Part shown: in pieces, positions 1 through 4,994 of the stretch
Layout: every line of letters begins with the position of its first letter
Position numbering within the stretch: position 1 is the first letter of the stretch
DNA from: Lachnospiraceae bacterium UBA2868
GTDB taxonomy: Bacteria; Bacillota_A; Clostridia; Lachnospirales; Lachnospiraceae
Length of the DNA stretch: 6,640 nucleotides
Assembly (NCBI GenBank): GCA_002350465.1
Contig: DEEW01000018.1
Span: 429 to 7,068, forward strand
Direction of reading: 5' to 3'
Translations under genes and position numbers: made by a program
Notes under the pieces: model-generated
The model's database searches: none
Seen by the model: the letters and a program-made list of their open reading frames with translations, nothing else
What the model was told of the DNA's origin: nothing

Positions 1-314
1 TTTCCGGAGGTCAGAAGCAGAGGGTGGCCATTGCAAGGGCTCTATGTATGCGACCGGATATAATGTTGTTTGATGAGCCGACATCTGCTCTTGATCCCGA
101 GATGGTAGGAGAGGTTCTCCAGGTCATGAAGGATCTTGCTGCAGAGGGTATGACAATGGTGATCGTTACACACGAAATGGGATTTGCAAGGGAAGTTTGT
201 GACAGAGTTATTTTTATGGATGGCGGATATATTGTTGAGGAGGGTTCGCCTCAGGAAGTACTGCTTAATCCCAGGGAAGAGAGAACCATTGACTTTTTGA
301 ATAAGGTCTTATAG
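1..314 (+). CDS. Polar amino acid ABC transporter, ATP-binding protein (C-terminal part)
   Basis: This is the ATPase subunit of an ABC importer, most like the GlnQ/HisP class that drives polar amino acid uptake from the cytoplasmic face of the membrane. Only about the last 103 codons are in the window, against about 240 for the family; the frame is already open at position 3. In order one sees the end of the ABC signature ([14 protein letters not shown]), Walker B with its catalytic Glu ([14 protein letters not shown], which includes the D-loop), and the H-loop His in VIVTHEM followed by [22 protein letters not shown]. The MGFAREV and DRVIFMDGG wording is typical of amino acid importers. Walker A and the Q-loop lie upstream, as would the permease and binding protein. 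A GTG at 24 is an internal Val codon, not the start. The stop is 12 bases before the next gene. The family call is safe; the substrate cannot be read from this part. Confidence 0.95.
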   Translation, partial: SGGQKQRVAIARALCMRPDIMLFDEPTSALDPEMVGEVLQVMKDLAAEGMTMVIVTHEMGFAREVCDRVIFMDGGYIVEEGSPQEVLLNPREERTIDFLNKVL

Positions 315-326
315 TGGAGGCAATAT

Positions 327-914
327 ATGAAAAGCATTATCACCATCAGCAGACAATTTGGAGCGGGAGGAAGTACTATCGGCCGGGCTGTGGCGGAAAA
401 ACTGGGATACTATTATTGTGATAAGGACATGATACTGCGGGCAGCACTGGAAAGCGGCAGTCTTACTCCGCTGGAGATAAGCAAATATGATGAGAAGGTT
501 CCGACAGAATTCGGATTCGGTCAGAGTCTGTTTGATTTCTACAACAAACCTCTCGATGAAAGGCTGTTTAATGCACAGAGGGAAGCGGTACGCAGAGTCG
601 CCGAAAAAGGCAAATGCGTTATAGTTGGCCGAAATGCGAACATTATACTAAAGGAGTTCGACAGGACACTTCATGTATTTGTTGCAGCTTCCGTACGCTT
701 CCGTATCCGTATACTACAGGAAAGAATGCCCGGGATTTCCGAGGATAAGATACTTGAAGACATTCATACCGTGGACAGAGCCAGAAAGAAGTATTGCAAA
801 CACTATACGAATACGGAGTTCGGGAATGTTGATTATTATGATCTTTGCGTAAAAAGTTCGGCTCTCGGAATTGATAAATGCATTGACATTATAAGTGATG
901 CGGCGAATTCGTAG
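327..914 (+). CDS. Cytidylate kinase-like family protein
   Basis: This 195-residue cytoplasmic P-loop protein belongs to the cytidylate kinase-like family common in Firmicutes. It starts with the family's modified P-loop, ITISRQFGAGGSTIGRAVAEKLG (residues 5-27), in which GAGGSTIG lacks the usual Walker A Lys. This is followed by YYYCDKDMI, by a central VIVGRNANIIL (about residues 98-108), and by an arginine-rich lid region (RFRIRILQERM). Near the C-terminus is DRARKKYCKHYTNTEFG then YDLCVKSSALGID, the usual ending of the family. Full length is typical. GGAGG at 316-320 sits 6 bases before the ATG. It lies 12 bases after the ABC ATPase and 17 bases before the FUSC gene, so it is probably cotranscribed. 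Family members are widely annotated by similarity to CMP kinase, but the real substrate is generally unknown, and the housekeeping cmk is a different protein. Confidence 0.9.
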   Translation: MKSIITISRQFGAGGSTIGRAVAEKLGYYYCDKDMILRAALESGSLTPLEISKYDEKVPTEFGFGQSLFDFYNKPLDERLFNAQREAVRRVAEKGKCVIVGRNANIILKEFDRTLHVFVAASVRFRIRILQERMPGISEDKILEDIHTVDRARKKYCKHYTNTEFGNVDYYDLCVKSSALGIDKCIDIISDAANS

Positions 915-931
915 AGGCGGAGAGAATCTGT

Positions 932-2203
932 ATGAAGGGAAAAAGGACAGGTCTTCCGCAATTGGGCCTCCGTATTATAAAATCCGCAGTCGGAGTGTTT
1001 TTTTGCTTTGTGATCTATATACTTCGCGGCAGACATGGAGCACCGTTTTACTCTGCATTGGCAGTGCTGTGGTGTATTCAGCCATATCCAAAGGATTCTT
1101 TAAGAAACGCATATCAACGCACATTCGGAACATTTATGGGTGCGGTTTTCGGCCTTATTCTGCTTCTTGTCGAGATATATGTTACGGATTTTGGAAAAGG
1201 ACTGCTACATTATCTGGTGCTGTCAGCTCTGATTGTTCCGATCCTCTATATAACTAGCGCACTTAACAAAAGGAATGCTGCATATTTCTCGTGTGTGGTT
1301 TATCTGAGCATCGTAGTAAATCATCTTGGGGATGAGAATCCGTTTCTCTTTGTTCTTAACAGGAGCCTGGATACGTTGATCGGTATTTTCATTGCCCTTA
1401 TCATCAATAATATCCATATACACGGGAAACTCCAAAAAGATGTATTGTTTGTGGCTGATATAGATAATGCGCTGAAAGATACAGGAGAAAAGCTCACCCC
1501 ATACAGCAGGTTCTATCTGAGGACCCTGATAGAGGAGGGGATGAGGCTTACCATAATGACGCTTCGCACTCCGGCAACATATTTGGAATCAATGCGGGAC
1601 ATTTGTCCGGCACTTCCCATAATCGCGATGGACGGGGCAGTACTATATGATGTTACTGCGAACAGCTATCCGAAGGTTTATGCAATCTCGGCTGAGAGGG
1701 CTTCGGAATTGGAGGAATACATAACAGGCAGGGGATTTCATATGTTTACTACGGTCATATTGGATGATGTACTGCTTATATATTATGATGTTCTCGAAAA
1801 TGAAGCGGAAAAAAAGATTTATGAATCGCTTAACAAATCACCGTACAGAAATTATCTGAAAAAAAACCGGCCTGTTGGACACAAAGTAGTGTATTTCATG
1901 CTGGTGGATCTTACCGAAAAGATATGTGCACTTTTGGATGAAATGAATGAGTGCAACATAACCCGGCAGATCAAGGTTATGTGCTATCCCTCGGATGATT
2001 ATCCGGGATTTTCATATTTGAAAATATACAACCAAAATGCGTCCGTAGAAAATATGATAGATTATTTGAGAGAATCCTATGGATTGAATCATGTTGTTAC
2101 CGTAAGCGATGATCACAGCCGGCATGATGTCACGTATGCTCATCATGACTGTAATCAGATCGTAAGGAGACTGGGAAGATTATTTTACTGGGGGAAAACA
2201 TGA
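932..2203 (+). CDS. FUSC/aromatic acid exporter-like membrane domain fused to a Cof-type HAD-like domain
   Basis: The protein has 423 residues and two parts. Residues about 12-160 form five or six hydrophobic segments (near 14-31, 37-52, 66-84, 91-110, 115-131 and 141-160). The second-last landmark, NRSLDTLIGIFIALIINNI, resembles the conserved end of the membrane domain in FUSC/aromatic acid exporter proteins. Residues about 170-423 look like a Cof-type (class IIB) HAD phosphatase: motif I ADIDNAL (D176, D178), motif II LTIMTLRTP (T210), and PIIAMDGAVLYD, which matches the usual I..NGA.iyd. The later motifs are degraded: the motif III Lys expected near NASVENMIDYL is Val372, and motif IV reads SDDHSRHD instead of GDxxND. 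I infer a transporter or sensor whose HAD domain may be inactive or only bind a ligand. GGAG at 919-922 supports the ATG at 932. The stop overlaps the next start (ATGA). The membrane part is the firmer assignment; the HAD part is inferred from motif order. Confidence 0.8.
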   Translation: MKGKRTGLPQLGLRIIKSAVGVFFCFVIYILRGRHGAPFYSALAVLWCIQPYPKDSLRNAYQRTFGTFMGAVFGLILLLVEIYVTDFGKGLLHYLVLSALIVPILYITSALNKRNAAYFSCVVYLSIVVNHLGDENPFLFVLNRSLDTLIGIFIALIINNIHIHGKLQKDVLFVADIDNALKDTGEKLTPYSRFYLRTLIEEGMRLTIMTLRTPATYLESMRDICPALPIIAMDGAVLYDVTANSYPKVYAISAERASELEEYITGRGFHMFTTVILDDVLLIYYDVLENEAEKKIYESLNKSPYRNYLKKNRPVGHKVVYFMLVDLTEKICALLDEMNECNITRQIKVMCYPSDDYPGFSYLKIYNQNASVENMIDYLRESYGLNHVVTVSDDHSRHDVTYAHHDCNQIVRRLGRLFYWGKT

Positions 2204-3159
2204 AAAACATTATCATAACGATTCCGGTAACCGATGAGGAAAAGGCGATATTTGAGGAAATGATTGGCGACTGTCGCGAAAGATTCAGAATTGTTTATAT
2301 GGGCGAGCTTTCATATTATACGAAAGAAGTCGGAACAGCATCAGCAATCATCGGAATGGTTGAGCCTTCAACTGTTCAAGGATTACATTCGCTGGAGTGG
2401 CTCCAGATAACGTGGGCAGGAGTTGAAAAATATGTTCAACAGGCGGTCTTGTCAGAAAAAACTGTTCTTACAAATGCCACCGGAGCATATGGAGCATCTG
2501 TTTCGGAACATATGGTAGCTCTCACGCTTGCCATGTCATGCTCATTAAAGATTTATGGCAAACAACAGGAACAGCACATGTGGATGCAACACAGGAAAGA
2601 TTTCCTTATACATGAAAGTACGGTACTTGTTCTCGGAACAGGAGATATAGGCGGTAATTACGCCAGACTTATGAAATATTTGGGTGCATATGTTATCGGA
2701 TTAAGCCTGTCACGAAAAGAAAAGACAGATTATTGGGATGAAACATGTATTTTAGATGATTTGGATGACGTGATCGGAAGAGCAGATATCATTGCTGTGG
2801 CTCTTCCCGGAGGAAACAGTACCTTTCATTTGCTTGGAGAACCACAATTTAGAATGATGAAAAAAGGCGTGTTGATCGTAAATGCGGGAAGGGGGAGCGT
2901 TATAGATACGGGAGCACTTATAAAAGCTTTGCGGGAAGGCGTTGTCGGAGGCGCAGGACTGGATGTGTTTGAAGAAGAGCCACTTTCGGATTCGCCTTTG
3001 TGGGATATGAAAAATGTGATAATAACACCCCACGTGGCAGGTAAAATGGAAGATGAGTTCAACCGAAAAAAGGTAGTGGAGATATGTGCAGATAACCTTT
3101 ATCGATACACTCACGGACAAAACCTTTTACATGTGGTTGATAGAAAAAAAGGGTACTAG
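2200..3159 (+). CDS. D-2-hydroxyacid dehydrogenase, probably NADP(H)-preferring
   Basis: This 319-residue cytoplasmic oxidoreductase of the D-isomer-specific 2-hydroxyacid dehydrogenase family interconverts 2-keto acids and D-2-hydroxy acids. The Rossmann motif is VLVLGTGDIGGNYARLMKYLG, with glycines at 146, 148 and 151. The catalytic triad is complete: Arg231 in NAGRGSVID, Glu260 in LDVFEEEPL and His278 in TPHVAG. The second Rossmann strand ends in GLSLSRK (Arg172) rather than with the Asp that binds the NAD ribose. This resembles the NADPH-dependent glyoxylate/hydroxypyruvate reductase GhrA, so NADPH preference is inferred. The N-terminal substrate domain ends with the typical NATGAYGASVSEHMVAL. 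GGGGG at 2190-2194 precedes the start, which overlaps the FUSC gene stop as ATGA, so translation is probably coupled. The substrate is not identifiable; glyoxylate, hydroxypyruvate and aromatic or branched keto acids are all possible. Serine-pathway SerA is less likely because no C-terminal ACT domain is present. Confidence 0.93.
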   Translation: MKNIIITIPVTDEEKAIFEEMIGDCRERFRIVYMGELSYYTKEVGTASAIIGMVEPSTVQGLHSLEWLQITWAGVEKYVQQAVLSEKTVLTNATGAYGASVSEHMVALTLAMSCSLKIYGKQQEQHMWMQHRKDFLIHESTVLVLGTGDIGGNYARLMKYLGAYVIGLSLSRKEKTDYWDETCILDDLDDVIGRADIIAVALPGGNSTFHLLGEPQFRMMKKGVLIVNAGRGSVIDTGALIKALREGVVGGAGLDVFEEEPLSDSPLWDMKNVIITPHVAGKMEDEFNRKKVVEICADNLYRYTHGQNLLHVVDRKKGY

Positions 3160-3176
3160 TACGATACACGGCTTCT

Positions 3177-3380
3177 TATTCATTAAAAGCGTATCCGGAG
3201 CTTAGTGAGGACGATGTACGAAAGGCGGCTAAGAATTTCTTCAAATGATTTTATTCGCAGCAGTTTAAGAGAAGTTGCCTTCCGGATGGCCCTAAAGTGG
3301 GATCCATATCACTTTCACCCGGAGGTGACTGGCGGATGCCAAGAGATGCGTCAGCGACGCTTTGGTTGGAGGATCTGTAA
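3177..3380 (+). pseudogene. nadE: Relic of the C-terminal end of long-form NAD+ synthase, with an in-frame TGA
   Basis: In the frame whose stop is TAA at 3378-3380 one reads YSLKAYPELSEDDVRKAAKNFF, then K, a TGA at 3246-3248, then [18 protein letters not shown], then [21 protein letters not shown] and LEDL. The [14 protein letters not shown] block followed by SPRGDWRMPSDA is, from memory, the characteristic end of the roughly 640-residue glutamine-dependent NAD+ synthase of Clostridia and actinobacteria, which makes NAD from deamido-NAD with ammonia channelled from glutamine. Here the glutaminase and synthetase domains are absent. The TGA stands where the family has Arg (FFKRFYSQQF), one C-to-T change from CGA. 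Two conserved positions have also changed (SPRGD to SPGGD, PSDA to PRDA). The 5' limit is approximate; homology may begin anywhere from about 3160. The relic abuts the next gene and supplies its ribosome binding site. This is not a functional gene. Confidence 0.75.
3365..3380 (+). promoter_or_regulatory. Ribosome binding site of the RelA/SpoT-domain gene, inside the nadE relic
   Basis: TTGGAGG ends at 3371, with a further G at 3372, and lies 8 bases before the ATG at 3381, an ideal Shine-Dalgarno position. The same bases encode the last Leu-Glu codons of the nadE relic, and its TAA touches the ATG. This fixes the start of the downstream gene and explains why this end of nadE has been kept. 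Confidence 0.8.
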
Positions 3381-4370
3381 ATGATAACACTGAACGATTA
3401 CCTGTATTCCGGTGATACCGTACTGAAGATACTTCTTCGGTATTCCTCGGATCTTAAAAATGAGGCGATCAAATCACATAATTCCGTTGATCTTGCACAC
3501 AGTAATTTCCTGATCCAGATCATAGAACTTCTTGAACATACGGATTTTCTGACCTCACAGTCACAGCGTATAAAGGAGTTTTATCTTTATATGACACAGA
3601 AGTATCCGTTTCTTGCCTTTACATTCAAGGGCAGGATAAAATCACTTATCCGTGCCGAGGAGAAATTCAACGGATATATTCTTGAATACATATATGATTA
3701 TTACAGAAAACACGATAAATATCCGAGTGAAGCCAAGATAAAGAACAGCCTGAACTATTTTAGGGATCTTATCGCGTATAGGATTGTAATATCTCTGCCC
3801 TTGTGCCACGTGGAAAACGAGGAGGACCTGGAGACACAGGAAATACAATATTTGTATGAGATTGCAAATGTATTGCCGGGGTTTCTTGAAGAAAGGGGTT
3901 TTTCACCGGAGTTATCGGGATTTCCTGATGAGAATAATTCGGAAATGCTTGATGCGGCTTCCCGCGCATATTACAAGGATTATATTAAGACCGAACGTCC
4001 GTCGGGATATCGCTCCCTGCATATCACTTTTTACGATAATCATGCAAGATGCTATACCGAAGTGCAGCTCAGGACAAAGGATATGGATGATTATGCAGAG
4101 ATAGGAGACGCCAATCATTTCGGATACGAGAAAATGCAGGAAGAAAACCGCAGCAAGCGTGACATCATTTCACCGGGTGGATGCAGGATTTTTGATGAGG
4201 CATATGAACGTCTGATAAAGCTTCAGGAGCTGGATCTGTCTGAAATCAGTGTAAATATGTTTAAAGCATACAATAACCAGCTTATAAATGATGGGTGTGG
4301 GCTGTTTAGGGGGCGTCAGATACTGCCGTTTGAGCATTTATCCAGATTTCAGAATGATATATTAGAATAG
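3381..4370 (+). CDS. RelA/SpoT (p)ppGpp synthetase-domain protein
   Basis: This 329-residue cytoplasmic protein carries a RelA/SpoT nucleotidyltransferase domain, which transfers pyrophosphate from ATP to GTP or GDP to make (p)ppGpp. Motifs in order are FKGRIKSLIRAEEKF (82-96), RDLIAYRIVI (128-137) with the metal-binding Asp129, YIKTERPSGYRSLHITF (201-217), TEVQLRT (226-232) with the catalytic Glu227, and MDDYAEIGDANHFGYEK (235-251). All key residues expected for synthetase activity are visible. No HD hydrolase, TGS or ACT domain is present, so it is a stand-alone synthetase. It is longer than typical small alarmone synthetases (about 210-260 residues), with an N-terminal helical extension of about 80 residues and an acidic insert at about 140-198, between the DLIAYR and GYRSLH motifs. 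It begins immediately after the nadE relic. A role in stress signalling is inferred; some relatives act as toxins that make other alarmones, which cannot be excluded. Confidence 0.88.
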   Translation: MITLNDYLYSGDTVLKILLRYSSDLKNEAIKSHNSVDLAHSNFLIQIIELLEHTDFLTSQSQRIKEFYLYMTQKYPFLAFTFKGRIKSLIRAEEKFNGYILEYIYDYYRKHDKYPSEAKIKNSLNYFRDLIAYRIVISLPLCHVENEEDLETQEIQYLYEIANVLPGFLEERGFSPELSGFPDENNSEMLDAASRAYYKDYIKTERPSGYRSLHITFYDNHARCYTEVQLRTKDMDDYAEIGDANHFGYEKMQEENRSKRDIISPGGCRIFDEAYERLIKLQELDLSEISVNMFKAYNNQLINDGCGLFRGRQILPFEHLSRFQNDILE

Positions 4371-4555
4371 TAAGTGCTGAAAACGGATATGATTACACTG
4401 TTTTAAGCGCTTGCTGCAGGAATAAAGAATCTGTTGTCTGTCGGGGATGCTATTTTCGGTGTATGATACTTCTGTGACATAAAGTATAATATAATACAGC
4501 CGGAAAGAGGAAAGAGAACAAAAAGAAAAAGAACAGACGATAGAAGGATAAAGAC
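4371..4555. other. Intergenic stretch before the small leader-peptide frame
   Basis: There is no convincing coding sequence here. After the RelA/SpoT-domain gene there is an eight-base palindrome AAGCGCTT (4405-4412) with no T-run, so it is not a good terminator. A TATAAT box follows at 4485-4490, then a purine-rich A/G leader of about 50 bases (4500-4555) that ends in a ribosome binding site. Confidence 0.6.
4485..4490 (+). promoter_or_regulatory. Possible promoter -10 box (TATAAT) for the leader-peptide frame
   Basis: There is a perfect TATAAT 65 bases before the small frame's ATG, inside a locally A/T-rich run that repeats as ATAAT. No good TTGACA-like -35 lies 16-18 bases upstream (the bases there read TATGAT), and there is no TG extension. 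The box is therefore suggestive only. The purine-rich untranslated leader that would follow is consistent with a well-translated short mRNA. Confidence 0.4.
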
Positions 4556-4798
4556 ATGAAGGATAATGAGAGATTAAAAGACGAGGAACTGGAGCAAGTC
4601 AATGCAGGGGTTATCGTAGAGACCTCAGAGGGATATTAGGCACTTTGCGAGGATGACAGCGGCAGATTAATGTATTTAGGACACCCGGGTGATGCAGATA
4701 TGTTTGTGCGTACGTGGAAATATGATTTAAGTTCTGATATTATATCCGAAGCGGAGTATGAAAGAAGGTACGGACATCCCTTGCCTCGATATTCTTAG
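4556..4798 (+). pseudogene. Small double-glycine-type leader peptide (bacteriocin/RiPP-like) interrupted by an amber codon
   Basis: From the ATG at 4556 one reads MKDNERLKDEELEQVNAG followed by VIVETSEGY and then TAG (4637-4639). The same frame continues without another stop for 52 codons to TAG at 4796-4798, including SGRLMYLGHPGDADMFVRTW and EYERRYGHPLPRYS. The first 18 residues match the pattern of bacteriocin-type leaders (LxxEELxxVxGG, here with Ala-Gly at the cleavage site), which are cut by C39-peptidase ABC exporters or used by RiPP enzymes. AGAAGGA at 4542-4548 lies 7 bases before the ATG. A total of about 80 residues suits such precursors. One point mutation in an intact gene (for example TGG, CAG or TAT to TAG), or a sequencing error, would explain what is seen. 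Alternatively only a 27-residue peptide is made. No maturation enzyme or exporter gene is in the window. The core is not one I recognise. Confidence 0.6.
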
Positions 4799-4845
4799 TA
4801 ATATGGAACCTGCAATTTTGTTATTGACCAAAGAGCCTACACGGA

Positions 4846-4878
4846 AGAAGAGGACGAGCTTACTGCCCGTCCTCTTTT
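4846..4878 (+). terminator. Hairpin downstream of the leader-peptide frame, probable terminator
   Basis: AAGAGGACG (4848-4856) pairs perfectly with CGTCCTCTT (4868-4876) across an 11-base loop. The stem can extend to 4846/4878 with one G-U pair. It starts about 50 bases after the TAG at 4796-4798. The T-run is only four bases (4875-4878) and is partly in the stem, so termination efficiency is uncertain. Confidence 0.55.
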
Positions 4879-4886
4879 AGATAAGA

Positions 4887-4920
4887 TGAAGCATCTGCTT
4901 CACAATTCTTTCATTTTTTT
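4887..4920 (+). terminator. Second short hairpin with a displaced T-tract
   Basis: TGAAGC (4887-4892) pairs with GCTTCA (4897-4902) across an ATCT loop. A T-rich stretch follows that ends in seven T (4914-4920), displaced about 11 bases from the stem. It lies 8 bases after the stronger hairpin. Together the two may insulate the beta-helix lipoprotein gene from upstream transcription. Alone, this hairpin is weak. Confidence 0.35.
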
Positions 4921-4977
4921 ATCACAAGACACTCAAAAAATCCATTTATCATCCGTATAACATATCAGATTAACTTC

Positions 4978-4994
4978 AGGAGGTTTTGTATATG
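4978..4994 (+). promoter_or_regulatory. Ribosome binding site that decides the lipoprotein start
   Basis: AGGAGG at 4978-4983 lies 8 bases before the ATG at 4992 but only 2 bases before an in-frame TTG at 4986. The spacing selects ATG 4992, which gives a protein beginning MIRRKSS and a normal signal peptide. Confidence 0.85.

Noticed and set aside
836..1036. Minus-strand frame across the junction of the kinase-like and FUSC genes
   Set aside because: It lies opposite two well-supported plus-strand genes, has no ribosome binding site that stands out and no recognisable domain.
895..1257. Plus-strand 120-codon frame overlapping the start of the FUSC gene
   Set aside because: It is an out-of-frame reading of the membrane domain; the 932 frame has hydrophobic segments and family motifs, this one does not.
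2752..3120. Minus-strand frames opposite the dehydrogenase
   Set aside because: They mirror the catalytic region of a clear dehydrogenase and show no domain of their own.
3246..3248. TGA in the nadE relic as a selenocysteine codon
   Set aside because: The position is Arg in the family, there is no active-site cysteine there, and the rest of the enzyme is missing.
4405..4412. Palindrome AAGCGCTT after the RelA/SpoT-domain gene as a terminator or operator
   Set aside because: Eight bases only, no loop, no T-run, and no second copy near a promoter.
4637..4639. TAG in the leader-peptide frame as pyrrolysine
   Set aside because: No pyl genes or insertion context are visible, and other genes here use TAG as an ordinary stop (312-314, 3157-3159, 4368-4370).
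4918..4952. TTTATCA repeated upstream of the lipoprotein gene as an operator
   Set aside because: Two short A/T-rich copies are expected by chance in such sequence, and no clear promoter is placed relative to them.
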